DNA of 64,000 nucleotides from Candidatus Gastranaerophilales bacterium (GTDB taxonomy: Bacteria; Cyanobacteriota; Vampirovibrionia; Gastranaerophilales; Gastranaerophilaceae). Positions within the stretch are counted from its first letter, which is position 1. Each line of letters opens with the position of its first letter. Location: NCBI GenBank assembly GCA_944325525.1, contig CALVAK010000008.1, positions 28,543 through 92,542 on the forward strand, given 5' to 3'. Positions 47,815-59,135 of this stretch are shown piece after piece. The notes beneath the pieces are model-generated. The model saw nothing but the letters and a program-made list of their open reading frames with translations, was not told the origin of the DNA and did not search any database. The translations under genes were made by a program, and so were the position numbers.

Positions 47815-48572
47815 AACTGCTCTTTTATCTTTTTTAATCCGTTATCTTCAGGTCCTGCCGCTTTGAAAATTACAGTAAATTCACTGCCTTTATCCGAACT
47901 TTGGACTTTAATTTGACCATCCATTTTTTCCACAAGAGTTTTTGTAATAAATAACCCAAGCCCGTTTCCCTGGATTTTCCTCGTTAGAGGAGAATCTATC
48001 CTTGAAAATTTATTGAAAATTTTATCAATGTCTTCTTTTGGAATACCAATACCTTCATCTTTTACAGAAATAATAAGAGTGTTATTATCAAAATCCTGTG
48101 AAACTTTTATCCATATACTTTTACCATCAGGTGAATACTTAGAAGCATTATCAAGTAAATTAAGCATAATCTGCTGGAATTTGTCAGTGTCTACAAGAAT
48201 TTTAGGAAGATTTTTGTCATAATTACAAATATAATTATGTGATATATATTGACTTTTTATCATTTGAACTGCAGCATCAATAAAAGGTAGAACATCAACG
48301 GTCTTATATACCAATAAGTCTTTATTTGACTGCATTTTTGAAACAGTTAAAAGATTTTCAACAAGTTTTATAAGTCTGTTTGATTGATCTTTTATTATTG
48401 AAAGAAATTTAACTCTTTGCTCAGGAGTAAGTCTATCATAAGAATTTAAAAGAGTATCCGCAAAACCTCTAATACTTGTCAAAGGAGTTCTTAACTCATG
48501 ACTTACAGTAGATATAAAATCCAGATGTGCCTGTTCCAAATCATTCAGCTGTTTTTCATCAAGTTCTGTCAT
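47808..48572 (-). CDS. soluble histidine kinase (HisKA, HATPase_c) without its own sensor
   Basis: This 254-aa kinase has only the dimerisation/phosphoacceptor helix (STVSHELRTPLTSIRGF, H25) and the ATPase domain (NLLDNASKY, DEGIGIP, GNGLGLF). It lacks any input domain or membrane segment, so a signal must come through a partner. It overlaps the REC-GGDEF-REC gene by 7 bases, and that protein is the likely partner, although its first receiver has lost the phosphoacceptor. Confidence 0.9.
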   Translation of the reverse strand: MTELDEKQLNDLEQAHLDFISTVSHELRTPLTSIRGFADTLLNSYDRLTPEQRVKFLSIIKDQSNRLIKLVENLLTVSKMQSNKDLLVYKTVDVLPFIDAAVQMIKSQYISHNYICNYDKNLPKILVDTDKFQQIMLNLLDNASKYSPDGKSIWIKVSQDFDNNTLIISVKDEGIGIPKEDIDKIFNKFSRIDSPLTRKIQGNGLGLFITKTLVEKMDGQIKVQSSDKGSEFTVIFKAAGPEDNGLKKIKEQLC

Positions 48573-48628
48573 AGATATATTATATAACCGTTTTAAGATT
48601 TAAGCCAATATAAAATAAATTATTATAT

Positions 48629-50362
48629 TTATAACAAATCCGTATCAGATGTTTCAAGCGGGACCCCTATTACTCTTTCCAGGCTTGCTGCTGACACATG
48701 ATAATCAAGCAAAGTAGAATAATAGCTTAACTGTGAATTTCTATATGTTGTCTCAGCATCTTTTAATTCTATGGCATCGCCAAGACCAACTTTATAACGA
48801 CCTGAAGCCTGATCATACTGTTCTTTTGCTTGATCCATAGATAATTTAGCAACACCAATACTATCTTGTGCATTTACTAGATTTATATATGCCTCTTTTA
48901 CTTCAAAATATACGGTTTGTTTAGTGTTTTCATAACTTGCCAAATCACGTTTGTATGTTGCTTTAGCTTCATCCACCTGCTTTTTAAGCAGCAATAAATT
49001 TACTGATGAATAAGAAAGCTGTGCCCCAAATTGATAACCGTAATCGGTATCAAGTTTTTTACCGCCTCGTGTATAAGAAGCAAATCCTGTAATATCAGGA
49101 GCAAAAGCTCTTCTTGAAGCTCTTACAAGAAGCTCTGAAGCATCTGCTTTTTTCTTTGCAGCCAATAAATCCGGTCTTGTTTCAAATGCTTTATTTACTG
49201 CATCATCAACATTTATGTTATATTCCTTCATTGTAAGATTATCTCTTACCTCATAATTATTATATTCAGGCAAACCCATAGAATTACTTAACTGCACATA
49301 AGCAACCTTAACTGTATTTTTTGCTTTTATCAAGTTTAATTTTGCATTGCCTAAATTGTACTCCGCAGTTAGAACATCTATTTTTGGTTTTGTACCGATA
49401 TTATAATAAGCAAGAGCCTGCTCAAGATGAAGTTCATAATCTTTAACTGTATCTTCATATACTTTTTCCTGCTGGAGAGCAAATAATAAATTAAAATATG
49501 CCTGCTTACAATTAAAAATTACATCATTTATACTTGATTGCAGATTATGTTTTGATGATTCATAGGTACTTTTTGCAATATCCGCCTGAGCTTTAGTTTT
49601 ACCAAAGTCAAATAACAACATGTTAGCCGAAATATTCGGAACATAAAACATATCATATTTTTGAATAGGAAAAGCAAAATTTGACATTTGCATATCGTTT
49701 CTTGAATAACTTAATCCTGCCGACAACGTAGGAAAATAGTTAGCCCATGCCTGTGCTATCCTGCTTTTATATATCTCAGCATCACTCATTGCAACATGAA
49801 TGGCAGGATGATGCTCAAGTGCCAGTTTTATACAATTATCAACAGAAATTATCTCACTTGTATTTATACTTCCTTGATATGCTGTATTAATAAGCGTTGT
49901 TTTATTTTTTTCATTATCATCTACAGCCGGAACTTCTTGTTGATTTTTATTTGATTCCGACTTATCAGCTTTTAAATTTTTATTTTCTGCTACAGAAATT
50001 ATTGTTGTTTTTTTATCATTTTTATCTTTATTTTTTTGTTTTTTTAGTTTATTCTTTTCTTTCTTTTTAGTTTTTTGTTTGGTATTCTTTTCAGACTTTT
50101 GAACTTTTACATCATCATCTGTAATTTTTGGTTCAACAGCAGAAACTTCTTTAGCTTTTTTTATTTTGTTTTTCTTTTTATCAGAGGAAAACATTTTTTT
50201 AATTTTCTGCATAAAAGTTGTTTCCCCTTTTGCGGGATTATATTGAATATTTTCAAGCTGAGGTTCTTTTTCGATAACCACTTCTTCTTTAACAACATCT
50301 TCCGCAGCCCAAACAGGACTTGAAGCTATTAAAAATAAAAATATAAATATTTTCTTGTTCAT
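48629..50362 (-). CDS. TolC-family outer-membrane factor with lysine-rich N-terminal insert
   Basis: A 577-aa protein: signal peptide (MNKKIFIFLFLIASSPVWA), then about 130 residues dominated by Lys, Asn, Asp and Glu (KKKEKNKLKKQKNKDKNDKK), then a normal TolC-type domain with two outer-membrane-efflux repeats (SVDNCIKLALEHHPAIHVA, PDLLAAKKKADASELLVRAS). It is the last gene of the marR-adaptor-RND-TolC group and should be the pump's exit channel. The basic segment is unusual for this family and would lie in the periplasm. ATG 50362 is preferred over GTG 50371. Confidence 0.9.
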   Translation of the reverse strand: MNKKIFIFLFLIASSPVWAAEDVVKEEVVIEKEPQLENIQYNPAKGETTFMQKIKKMFSSDKKKNKIKKAKEVSAVEPKITDDDVKVQKSEKNTKQKTKKKEKNKLKKQKNKDKNDKKTTIISVAENKNLKADKSESNKNQQEVPAVDDNEKNKTTLINTAYQGSINTSEIISVDNCIKLALEHHPAIHVAMSDAEIYKSRIAQAWANYFPTLSAGLSYSRNDMQMSNFAFPIQKYDMFYVPNISANMLLFDFGKTKAQADIAKSTYESSKHNLQSSINDVIFNCKQAYFNLLFALQQEKVYEDTVKDYELHLEQALAYYNIGTKPKIDVLTAEYNLGNAKLNLIKAKNTVKVAYVQLSNSMGLPEYNNYEVRDNLTMKEYNINVDDAVNKAFETRPDLLAAKKKADASELLVRASRRAFAPDITGFASYTRGGKKLDTDYGYQFGAQLSYSSVNLLLLKKQVDEAKATYKRDLASYENTKQTVYFEVKEAYINLVNAQDSIGVAKLSMDQAKEQYDQASGRYKVGLGDAIELKDAETTYRNSQLSYYSTLLDYHVSAASLERVIGVPLETSDTDLL

Positions 50363-50394
50363 TTCATCCACTCTTCTTTGAATAATTTTAATTA

Positions 50395-53300
50395 TTAAAC
50401 CTTATCCGTTTTTTTCTTGTTTGAAACCTTTTCTACTAATGACTGAACTAAAACGTAGAATACAGGAGTCAATATTGTACCAATAGTTGCAGCAGCAACC
50501 ATACCGCCGAACACTGTTGAACCAACCGACACCCTGCTCTGAGCACCTGCTCCAGTTGCAAATACCATAGGCAATACACCGAATACAAATGCAAGAGCAG
50601 TCATCATAATAGCTCTGAATCTTATCCTTGCGGCTTCAATAGCAGCATCTTCAATTCCAAGCCCCTTATTTTCATGAAGGTCTTTCGCAAATTCAACAAT
50701 CAAGATAGATTGTTTAGCCGCAATACCTATTAACGCAATCATACCTACCTGTGAATACAAGTCAAAAGACTGACCGAGCATCATCTGGAAAACGAGAGCT
50801 CCAAGTGCTGCTACAGGAGCAATTAACAGTACGGCAACAGGAATTGACCAGCTTTCATATAAAGCAACCAGGAACAAGTATACGAAGGTTAATGCAAGAG
50901 CAATAACTATACCTGTTTGTCCTGCGGATTCACGTTCCTGCAGCGAAGTACCTGACCAGTCATACCCTACATCAGAAGGAAGTACCTTCGTTGCTACATC
51001 TTCCATTGCACTCATTGCTTCACCTGAACTTTTTCCTGCTGAAGGCTGACCTGAAAACTGAACAGAACGATACTGGTTAAATCTGGTAATTGATGCAGCA
51101 CCGACAATTTGTTCAAGGTCTATCATTGTCATTAACGGAACCATCTGTCCCAGTTTATTTTTAACATATATTTTCTGCAGGTCAGTAGCTTTATTTCTAA
51201 AATCATCTTCCGCCTGAAGCTGAACTCTGAATACACGACCTAATTTATTAAAGTCATTAATGTAATATGAACCTAAAGTTGAAGCCATTGTTGCATATAA
51301 TTCCTGTATATCAACATTTTGTGCAAGAACTTTTTCGTAATTAATGTTTAATCTATACTGTGGAACATTTGCCTGATATGTAGTATAAACACTACTCAAA
51401 CGTGGATCAGAATTAGCGGCAACAGTCAACTTGTTAGCGAAATTTTCAATATCCTGAAGAGAATGTTCACCCTTTGACAGCATTTGAAATTCAAAACCAC
51501 CTAACATACTCATACCGGATATAGCAGGAGGAGAGAAAACAGCTATCGAAGCTTCATTTATAGTTGCTGCCTGTTTTCTTATCTCATCCAGTATACCATT
51601 ATGTGATAAATCCGTAGGCCTTCCCTGTACTTTTCTTATTACCCAATCCCATGGGTAAACTTTTCTTTCTCCCCAATCTTTTAACGGAACTACACAAAAA
51701 GCCTGGTTCGTAGGTCCAAGACCTCCGGCAAAAACAATAATTCTTTCTTTTTCAACACCATCTAAATTTTCAATAGCCTTTGTAAATTTTTCAAGTACTT
51801 CCTGAGTTTTATTTAAAGCAGAACCTGGAGGAAGTACAAACTGAGCCATTAATACAGCCTGATCTTCATCGGGAATAAATCCTGTAGGAATTATTTTAAA
51901 TAAAAATCCCATAATTATTAAAAATGCTGTATACAAAACTATTGTTAATTTTTTATTATATACAAATTTCTTTACAACATCCAGATACATTGTCGTTAAT
52001 TTACTAAATTGCTCATCAAAAGCAACAAAAACTTTTTTAATAAATGCAGTAATAAAGTTGCTGGGTTTTCTGTTGGGATCTTCAGCCCTTAAAATTATTG
52101 AACACATAGCAGGAGAAAGAGTTAAAGCACATATAGCAGACAGTGCAATAGATACAGCAATACATACCGCAAATTGCCTGTACATTAAACCTGACAAGCC
52201 TGATACAAACGAAACAGGAACGAATACAGCCATAAGTACCATAGCCATTGCAACTAAAGCTCCGCCAACCTCTTGCATTGTTAATTGAGTAGCTTCAACC
52301 GGTGTTTTACCATCTTCCAGGTGACGTTTTACGTTTTCAATAACAACAATAGCATCATCAACAACGACCGCCACGGCCAAAACCATCGCAAACAAGGTTA
52401 AAAGATTGATAGACATACCGAACACCGGCAACGCCGCAAATGTACCTATTAATGACACCGGAATTGTTACACATGGAACAAGAGTTGATCTCCAATCTCC
52501 CAGAAAGACGAATATTACAATTATTACTATCAAAGATGTTAATAAAATTGTAAATACAACTTCTTTCATTGACTCACGTATAAATTCTGAATCATCATGC
52601 ATCATTTTTACCTGTAATGTTTCAGGCAGCGATTTATTTATTTCAGCAATTTTTTTGTTTACCAGATTAACAATACTGATTGTATTTGCTCCGGGCAGAG
52701 GAACAACCTGGATAAGTGCTGCGGGTTTCCCGTCTATCATACCTAAACGGTCATAGGAATATGCACCGAGTTCAACTCTTGCTATATCTTTTACTCTTAT
52801 ATTTGAACCGTCTGTATTAGCACGTACAATTATATTCTCAAATTCAGTAGGTTCTAATAAACGTCCTTTTGTCAATAAAGTCATTCTTAATGTCTGATTT
52901 GTTTTGCTCGGAAGAGCCCCGAGAGCACCTGAAGAAACAAGAGTATTCTGTGTTGTAATTGCAGCCTGAACTTCCTGAACAGAAACATTTAAGTTTGCCA
53001 TTTTGGTAGGATCAAGCCAGATTCTCATACTATAGTCAGCAGCACCAAATACATTTACATCGCCAACACCTTCCAAACGTTTAATTTCATCTTTAATATA
53101 TATTGTTGCATAGTTTGTCAAATCCAGCTGACTCCAAGAGTTGTCCGAAGATTCAAGGTTCAATATACAAGCCCCTGCTCCTGATACTCTGTTTGTTGCG
53201 GTAACACCTAAACGCTTTACGTCTTCAGGCAGCAGTGCCTCTACCTGTGACAGTCTGTTTTGAACATTTACAAGGTTAATATCTTTATTTGTTCCAACCT

Positions 53301-53616
53301 TAAAGAAAATATTTAATGAATATGTTTCATCATAACAGGTTGATGACATATAAAGCATATTTTCAACACCGTTTACCTGAGCTTCTATAAGCGATGCAAC
53401 CGATGATTCAATAACAGAAGCACTTGCTCCAGGATATGAAACGGAAACTGTTACCTGCGGCGGTGTAATATTAGGATATTTTTCAAGCTGCAAGCTGAAT
53501 ATTGATACCAACCCTACAAGCGTTATAAATATCGATATTACCATCGCAAATCGTGGTTTTCTTATAAAAAAATACAATTCATTCTTCTTTTTATTATCTT
53601 CCATTTTTTCAGCCAT
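50395..53616 (-). CDS. RND multidrug efflux transporter, HAE1 family (AcrB-like)
   Basis: A 1073-aa inner-membrane proton-drug antiporter. It has the RND layout of 12 helices and two large periplasmic loops: [17 protein letters not shown] in helix 1, [15 protein letters not shown] in the first loop, the proton-relay [15 protein letters not shown] in helix 4, and the second-half repeat near [14 protein letters not shown]. It lies 8 bases after the adaptor gene and 33 before the TolC-type gene, so the three form one pump. Confidence 0.96.
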   Translation of the reverse strand: MAEKMEDNKKKNELYFFIRKPRFAMVISIFITLVGLVSIFSLQLEKYPNITPPQVTVSVSYPGASASVIESSVASLIEAQVNGVENMLYMSSTCYDETYSLNIFFKVGTNKDINLVNVQNRLSQVEALLPEDVKRLGVTATNRVSGAGACILNLESSDNSWSQLDLTNYATIYIKDEIKRLEGVGDVNVFGAADYSMRIWLDPTKMANLNVSVQEVQAAITTQNTLVSSGALGALPSKTNQTLRMTLLTKGRLLEPTEFENIIVRANTDGSNIRVKDIARVELGAYSYDRLGMIDGKPAALIQVVPLPGANTISIVNLVNKKIAEINKSLPETLQVKMMHDDSEFIRESMKEVVFTILLTSLIVIIVIFVFLGDWRSTLVPCVTIPVSLIGTFAALPVFGMSINLLTLFAMVLAVAVVVDDAIVVIENVKRHLEDGKTPVEATQLTMQEVGGALVAMAMVLMAVFVPVSFVSGLSGLMYRQFAVCIAVSIALSAICALTLSPAMCSIILRAEDPNRKPSNFITAFIKKVFVAFDEQFSKLTTMYLDVVKKFVYNKKLTIVLYTAFLIIMGFLFKIIPTGFIPDEDQAVLMAQFVLPPGSALNKTQEVLEKFTKAIENLDGVEKERIIVFAGGLGPTNQAFCVVPLKDWGERKVYPWDWVIRKVQGRPTDLSHNGILDEIRKQAATINEASIAVFSPPAISGMSMLGGFEFQMLSKGEHSLQDIENFANKLTVAANSDPRLSSVYTTYQANVPQYRLNINYEKVLAQNVDIQELYATMASTLGSYYINDFNKLGRVFRVQLQAEDDFRNKATDLQKIYVKNKLGQMVPLMTMIDLEQIVGAASITRFNQYRSVQFSGQPSAGKSSGEAMSAMEDVATKVLPSDVGYDWSGTSLQERESAGQTGIVIALALTFVYLFLVALYESWSIPVAVLLIAPVAALGALVFQMMLGQSFDLYSQVGMIALIGIAAKQSILIVEFAKDLHENKGLGIEDAAIEAARIRFRAIMMTALAFVFGVLPMVFATGAGAQSRVSVGSTVFGGMVAAATIGTILTPVFYVLVQSLVEKVSNKKKTDKV

Positions 53617-53624
53617 TTTCTTTT

Positions 53625-54800
53625 TTATTTGTTTTCATTTTCATTTTTATCATCACTTACCAAAGGTTCAGGATTAACAACCTGCCCTTCGGCCTTAATA
53701 CTTTGTATACCTTTTACTATATAAGTATCAGTATAATCAAGTCCGCTTTCTACCACCCAGTTCTTATCAATTTCTTCCGAAACCTGAATATTCTTTCTTA
53801 TAACTTTATTATCTTTATCAACTGTCCACACATAATAGCCCTGAGCATCATTAAGAGCTGATGCCTGAGGAACCAGCATTACGCTGCGTGGTTTACTTGC
53901 AGTAATAATTACCTTTACAAAATCTCCGGGTACAAGTAATTCATCTGCGTTTTCAAAAGTTGCTCTTAAATTTATCGTACCCATTGTAGGATCAACTTCA
54001 TTATCAACAAACTCAATTTTTCCGGTTTCTCCGTATATACTTCCGTCTGCTAGTTGAATTTTAACTTTCATATTACTAAAATCTGCAGAAGAATCAATTT
54101 TTCTGAACTTTAAAAAGTCACTGCTCTTTAAAGTAAAATATACATATATAGGATTAATACTTACAATTCTGGCAAGAGCACCTGATTGTGTACTTACTAG
54201 GTTACCTTCTGTAATAATTATTTTACCTATTTTTCCGTCAATAGGAGATGCTATTTTAGTATAGCTTAAGTTCAATTTTGCTTCAGCAAGCTGAGCTTTA
54301 GCTGAATCAAGTGCAGCCCTGTTCTGATCTCTTGTTGCAAGTGCCTGATCATAATATGATTTACTTACATAATCATTCTTTACAAGTTCTGCTGCTCTTA
54401 CAAGTTCTTTTTCTGCATTTATAAGAGCCGCCTGCGTTTGTCTCACCGCAGCTGATGCGTTACTTACCGCAATTTGATATTGATCAGGTTCAATTAAAAA
54501 TAAAGTCTGACCTTTTTTTATTTTTGCACCTTCTGCAAAGTATGTTTTTTCAAGCCATCCGCTTATTCTTGCAATTACATCAACTGCATATTTTGCTTCT
54601 ATTCTTCCTGCTGATTCTGATTTTGAATATATTTCCCTTATCTCAGGAGTTTTTACCTGTACAACTTTTGGTATACTCATAGCTTTTTGCTGCATTATTC
54701 CGGTAATAATCGAATCCACCTGATGATACAGAATAGGAAGTATTATTAATGCTACCAGAAATGCTATCCATCTTATTTTCTTATTCTTTAAAAATTTCAT
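53625..54800 (-). CDS. RND efflux periplasmic adaptor, AcrA-like
   Basis: This 391-aa membrane fusion protein has an N-terminal membrane anchor (about residues 10-27), a lipoyl-like domain ([22 protein letters not shown]), a helical hairpin (about 95-160), a beta barrel ([19 protein letters not shown]) and a membrane-proximal domain ([20 protein letters not shown]). It couples the RND transporter to the outer-membrane channel. It follows the MarR gene by 29 bases. Confidence 0.95.
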   Translation of the reverse strand: MKFLKNKKIRWIAFLVALIILPILYHQVDSIITGIMQQKAMSIPKVVQVKTPEIREIYSKSESAGRIEAKYAVDVIARISGWLEKTYFAEGAKIKKGQTLFLIEPDQYQIAVSNASAAVRQTQAALINAEKELVRAAELVKNDYVSKSYYDQALATRDQNRAALDSAKAQLAEAKLNLSYTKIASPIDGKIGKIIITEGNLVSTQSGALARIVSINPIYVYFTLKSSDFLKFRKIDSSADFSNMKVKIQLADGSIYGETGKIEFVDNEVDPTMGTINLRATFENADELLVPGDFVKVIITASKPRSVMLVPQASALNDAQGYYVWTVDKDNKVIRKNIQVSEEIDKNWVVESGLDYTDTYIVKGIQSIKAEGQVVNPEPLVSDDKNENENK

Positions 54801-54829
54801 ATTTTATCCTCTTTTATAATTATTTTTTA

Positions 54830-55264
54830 TTAATCTCTTCTTAAACTATCTCTATATAGAGCAACTATCTTAACTAATTCTTCACATTTTTTCTCGCCAA
54901 GACTATCAAGAGCCTTGTATTCAACCTCTCTTACCTTTGACATTATATCGTCGGCATATTTTTTACCTTTTTCAGTTAACACAATTATCTTATTTCTTTT
55001 ATCGGAAGATGACTCTACAAGTCTTTCTATAATTCCGTTATTATTAAAAATTTTTATAATTGCATTCACTGTTTGTTTCGGCAAACAAGTCTTTTGTGTT
55101 ATCGTTTTCTGTGTGCAATTATTTTCTTCCCATATTATACCAAGAACCTCCAAACTTGCATAAGTCAGTCCTACAGATTTTGCATACTCATTATAAAACC
55201 CTGAAATATCTCTGTGAAATTCGAGTAACTTTTCCGAATGTTCTTTTAGTTTCAGCTTATCCAA
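54830..55264 (-). CDS. MarR-family regulator of the RND pump
   Basis: A 144-aa winged-helix protein. The helix-turn-helix region covers TQKTITQKTCLPKQTVNAIIKIFNNNGIIER and the wing has SSDKRNKIIVLTEKG. It starts with TTG at 55262-55264, with AGGGGA about 8 bases upstream. It is the first gene of marR-adaptor-RND-TolC and probably represses that operon. The upstream DNA has the imperfect direct repeats AATTAGTACGAAACTAT and AATTACGGACTAT, which could be binding sites. Confidence 0.88.
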   Translation of the reverse strand: MDKLKLKEHSEKLLEFHRDISGFYNEYAKSVGLTYASLEVLGIIWEENNCTQKTITQKTCLPKQTVNAIIKIFNNNGIIERLVESSSDKRNKIIVLTEKGKKYADDIMSKVREVEYKALDSLGEKKCEELVKIVALYRDSLRRD

Positions 55265-55366
55265 TTGCTATCCCCTGTAATTAGTACGAAACTATACTGT
55301 CTAATTACGGACTATTATAATAAGCAATTTTTTTTATGTCAATAAATTTATTATATTATTTTTTCT

Positions 55367-55849
55367 TTATTTAACAAAATTTTTACGGACATTAAGATAG
55401 TTATCCAATTCCTCTCTCATAACAGATTCGTCAGTCGTAGCAGCCAGATTCAAACTGAATTTATGATTAATTTTATTATCTATTATAAAGAGAGAAGGAA
55501 ATCCCATTATATGAAATTTATTCACCATATCAACATTTTCTGGTCTGTCGCAGTTTATTGCCGCAAAAGAATATTTATCTTTATATGCTTTAGCAAACTC
55601 AACAAAAACAGGCATATATTTTCTGCAATAACTGCACCAGTCAACATAAAACATTGCTGCAATCGGTTTATCCGTTTTTTCAGCTTCCTGAATAGTTAAA
55701 ATAAATTCCCCCGGAACTTCTATGGGTGCTTGAATATTTTGCTGAGGCTGATAAGAATCTTCCTTTTCCCTCAAAACCGAACCGGCAAAAACAAATAAAC
55801 CAATTGCAGCAGCTATAAATAATATTACAAAAAATTTTTTTCTTTTCAC
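55367..55849 (-). CDS. membrane-anchored thioredoxin-like protein
   Basis: A 160-aa protein with an N-terminal signal anchor (about residues 5-24) and a periplasmic thioredoxin domain. The active site is WCSYC (C72, C75) and the cis-proline is in GFPS (P118). It probably reduces or exchanges disulfides outside the cytoplasm. Its start overlaps the end of glgC by 4 bases, so it is translated with glgC; no functional link to glycogen is evident. Confidence 0.88.
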   Translation of the reverse strand: MKRKKFFVILFIAAAIGLFVFAGSVLREKEDSYQPQQNIQAPIEVPGEFILTIQEAEKTDKPIAAMFYVDWCSYCRKYMPVFVEFAKAYKDKYSFAAINCDRPENVDMVNKFHIMGFPSLFIIDNKINHKFSLNLAATTDESVMREELDNYLNVRKNFVK

Positions 55850-57081
55850 AATTCCGCTCCTTTCGGGACTACTGTTATACCGCCTGGAGAAACAAGAAAA
55901 CCTCTTTTTTTGTCTTCTTCTTTATCTATACCAATTTTCGTATAAGGCGGAATATTTACATTCTTATCTATTATAGCTTTTTTAATTTCACAATATCTTC
56001 CGACATTAACATTTTCCATAAGGATAGAATCAGTAACATTTGCATAGCTGTTAATTCTTACCGAAGGAGAAAGAATACACCTTGATATACTGCCGCCTGA
56101 GATAATGCAGCCCTCAGACACCATTGAATTAGTTGCCATACCAACCCTGTCACCTTCCTCCCATATAAATTTAGCCGGCGGGAAATTGTAATTGTATGTT
56201 CTGAGAGGCCAATCCGTACAATAAAGATTTAATTCAGGCTGATAATTCAATAAATCCATATTTGCCTGCCAGTAACTATCTATACTTCCTACATCACGCC
56301 AATATCCTCTCTCTGAATTCGACATCCCCGTATATTCATTTTGTGAAAAATCATACACATAAATTCTTCTACCTTCTTGAAGCATTTTAGGGATAATATT
56401 CTTTCCGAAATCGTGATTAGAATTTATATTTTTCGCATCCTCTTTAACTTCATGCATTAGTATATCCGTTTCAAAGATATAATTGCCCATAGAAGCAAGG
56501 CACATATCAGGTCTTCCTGGAATACATTTGGGCATTGTCTGAGGTTTTTCCTGAAATCCGGTTAACTTCCAGTTATCATCTACTTCAATAATCCCGAACT
56601 CACCTGCTTGTTCAATCGGAATCGGAATTGCAGAAATTGTAAGTTCTGCTTCTTGTTTTTTATGGTACCTCATCATTTGAGATACATCCATTCTATATAT
56701 ATGGTCACCGCCAAAAACACAAACGTGCTTTGGTTTCTCATCATTTATATGTGTCAAATTCTGATACACTGCATCTGCTGTTCCCTGATACCAGTGTCCA
56801 TCTGTCCTCATCTGGGCTGGAACAAGATCTATATATTGACCCAAAATTGGAGACACAGGCCAGCTTCTCGCTATATGTTGGTTCAATGAGTCTGATTTAT
56901 ACTGGGTTAATATTTTTATTTTATAAAATCCGGAATTAATAAAATTATTAATTACAAAATCAATAATTCTGTACCTTCCGCCGAACGGGACTGCGGGTTT
57001 AGCTCTGTCTCTGGTCAAAGGGTATAATCTTTTGCCTTCACCGCCTGCCAAAATCATAACAAGTGCTGTATCAAGAGCCAA
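55846..57081 (-). CDS. glgC: glucose-1-phosphate adenylyltransferase (ADP-glucose pyrophosphorylase)
   Basis: GlgC makes ADP-glucose, the regulated step of bacterial glycogen synthesis. The 411-aa protein has the nucleotidyltransferase signature AGGEGKRLYPLTRDRAKPAVPFGG-type start, then GGDHIYRMD, IIPKMLQEG and the C-terminal left-handed beta helix (ILMENVNVGRYCEIKKAIIDKNV). The glycogen synthase and branching genes are not in the window. It lies 11 bases after lepA on the same strand. Confidence 0.95.
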   Translation of the reverse strand: MALDTALVMILAGGEGKRLYPLTRDRAKPAVPFGGRYRIIDFVINNFINSGFYKIKILTQYKSDSLNQHIARSWPVSPILGQYIDLVPAQMRTDGHWYQGTADAVYQNLTHINDEKPKHVCVFGGDHIYRMDVSQMMRYHKKQEAELTISAIPIPIEQAGEFGIIEVDDNWKLTGFQEKPQTMPKCIPGRPDMCLASMGNYIFETDILMHEVKEDAKNINSNHDFGKNIIPKMLQEGRRIYVYDFSQNEYTGMSNSERGYWRDVGSIDSYWQANMDLLNYQPELNLYCTDWPLRTYNYNFPPAKFIWEEGDRVGMATNSMVSEGCIISGGSISRCILSPSVRINSYANVTDSILMENVNVGRYCEIKKAIIDKNVNIPPYTKIGIDKEEDKKRGFLVSPGGITVVPKGAEL

Positions 57082-57092
57082 AACAACCTCCT

Positions 57093-58895
57093 TTAATCAT
57101 CGTTTAAACTTAACACTGCCATAAATGCTTCCTGGGGAACTTCTACTCTTCCTACTGCTTTCATTCTCTTTTTACCTCGTTTTTGTTTTTCCAGCAGTTT
57201 TCTTTTCCTTGTAATATCACCGCCGTAGCACTTATCAAGTACACTTTTTCTTAAAGCTTTTATATTTGTTCTTGCTATAATTCTTCCGCCTATTGCCGCC
57301 TGTATTGCCACTTCAAACATCTGCCTCGGAATTATATCCTTTAATTTTGATGTCAATTTTTGTCCTGTATAAAAAGCACTATCTTTATGAACAATTGCAC
57401 TTAACGCATCAACAACTTCTCCTGCAAGAAGGATATCTAATTTAACAAGATCCGAACGTTTATAGTCACTAAACTCATAATCAAGACTTGCATATCCTTT
57501 AGAACGTGATTTTAACTGGTCATAAAAATCCGTTATAATTTCACTTAAAGGTATTTCATAATGAAGAGAAACACGAATTTTATCCAAATACGTCATATTT
57601 TGGAATATTCCACGTTTAGATTGGGCTAATTCCATTAATAAACCTACATATTCATTGGGAGTTATAATTGTTGCTCTAACATAAGGTTCTTCAATATATT
57701 CACGGTATTGAGCATCGGGAAGATTTGCCGGATTATCTATTTCGACTATTTCTCCGTTTGTTTTATGAACTCTGTATATAACACTTGGAGCCGTAGTTAC
57801 AAGAGAAAGATTATATTCTCTTTCAAGCCGTTCCTGTGCAATTTCCATATGTAGCATACCTAGAAAACCACATCTAAAACCAAAACCGAGAGCTGATGAT
57901 GTTTCAGGTTCAAAAGTAATACTTGAATCATTAAGTTTAAGTTTTTCTAATGCCTCTTTTAAGTCCTGATACTGGTCATTATCCACAGGGTACAATCCAG
58001 AAAACACCATTGGCAAGGCTTCTTTGTATCCTTCAAGCGGTTCTAAAGCTCCGTTTTCAACGTGTGTAACAGTATCACCTACAAATCTTGTTATTTCTTT
58101 TATTGAACATCCCATATATCCTACATCACCGGTTTTAAGTTCTTTTACAGGAACCCTGTGCGGATTAAGATATCCGAGTTCAGTAACTTCATATTCTTTG
58201 CCTGTTGCCATGAATTTTATTTTATCGCCGAGCTTTATATTTCCATCTACTACTTTGAAAAAACAAAGCGTTCCAAGATATTGATCATAAGCACTGTCAA
58301 AAACAAGAGCTCTTAAAGGTTTATCTGATGTATCTTCAGGAGGAGGTACAAAATCAACAACCGCTTCAAGCACTTCTTCTATCCCTATTCCTTCCTTAGC
58401 ACTTACAGGAATTGCCATTGAAGCATCAATTCCCAATACTTCTTCAATTTCTTCTTTTACTCTCTCAACGTCTGCTGAAGGTAAATCTATTTTATTTATA
58501 ATAGGAATTATCTCCAAATTCTGCTCTATAGCAAGATAAACATTAGATAATGTCTGAGCTTCCACCCCCTGGGTAGCATCTACAATAAGGAGAGCACCTT
58601 CACAAGCTGCTAAAGAACGTGATACTTCATAAGAAAAATCCACATGCCCCGGAGTATCTATAAGATTTAATACATATTCTTTTCCGTCTTTTGCTTTATA
58701 ATTCATTCTGGCGGCATTCAATTTTATTGTAATGCCACGTTCACGTTCTATATCCATAGTATCAAGCAACTGATCCTGCATATCTCTTTCGGCTATTGTA
58801 CCTGTTTTCTCCAACAACCTGTCAGCAAGTGTAGATTTACCATGGTCAATATGTGCAATAATACAAAAATTTCTTACGTTATCAATATATTTCAT
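57093..58895 (-). CDS. lepA: elongation factor 4 (LepA), ribosomal back-translocase GTPase
   Basis: LepA is a translational GTPase that assists ribosome assembly or back-translocation. The 600-aa length is typical. Visible motifs are the P-loop AHIDHGKS, the switch I region [19 protein letters not shown] and NKIDLP, with the LepA-specific C-terminal domain ending [19 protein letters not shown]. It is first in the lepA-glgC-thioredoxin group. Confidence 0.97.
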   Translation of the reverse strand: MKYIDNVRNFCIIAHIDHGKSTLADRLLEKTGTIAERDMQDQLLDTMDIERERGITIKLNAARMNYKAKDGKEYVLNLIDTPGHVDFSYEVSRSLAACEGALLIVDATQGVEAQTLSNVYLAIEQNLEIIPIINKIDLPSADVERVKEEIEEVLGIDASMAIPVSAKEGIGIEEVLEAVVDFVPPPEDTSDKPLRALVFDSAYDQYLGTLCFFKVVDGNIKLGDKIKFMATGKEYEVTELGYLNPHRVPVKELKTGDVGYMGCSIKEITRFVGDTVTHVENGALEPLEGYKEALPMVFSGLYPVDNDQYQDLKEALEKLKLNDSSITFEPETSSALGFGFRCGFLGMLHMEIAQERLEREYNLSLVTTAPSVIYRVHKTNGEIVEIDNPANLPDAQYREYIEEPYVRATIITPNEYVGLLMELAQSKRGIFQNMTYLDKIRVSLHYEIPLSEIITDFYDQLKSRSKGYASLDYEFSDYKRSDLVKLDILLAGEVVDALSAIVHKDSAFYTGQKLTSKLKDIIPRQMFEVAIQAAIGGRIIARTNIKALRKSVLDKCYGGDITRKRKLLEKQKRGKKRMKAVGRVEVPQEAFMAVLSLNDD

Positions 58896-59065
58896 AATTT
58901 TAGTCTATTACAGAAATGTTTGTTTGCCAATATCTAATCTGGTTTCTTGTTGTTAGGTTTTAACCAAACCAAAGACTACAGACTCAAAAAATTCACTCTT
59001 TTCTAAAGCTTATCTAAAATTTAATCTAATAACTTTGCTTATAGTCTACAAACCCCTGTTTTTCC

Positions 59066-59093
59066 TTGATAATTATATTTTTCATGACATAAT
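59066..59093 (+). promoter_or_regulatory. candidate sigma-70-type promoter for the DUF2085 gene
   Basis: TTGATA (59066-59071) and CATAAT (59088-59093) are separated by 16 bases, about 43 bases before the ATG at 59136. In such AT-rich DNA this match is only suggestive. Confidence 0.4.
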
Positions 59094-59135
59094 AAATTAT
59101 AAAACATATTACTTAAAAATTTATTGAAAGTTTAT

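Noticed and set aside
52058..52756. Plus-strand reading frames inside the RND transporter
   Set aside because: They are antisense shadows of a strongly conserved gene with no ribosome site or family match.
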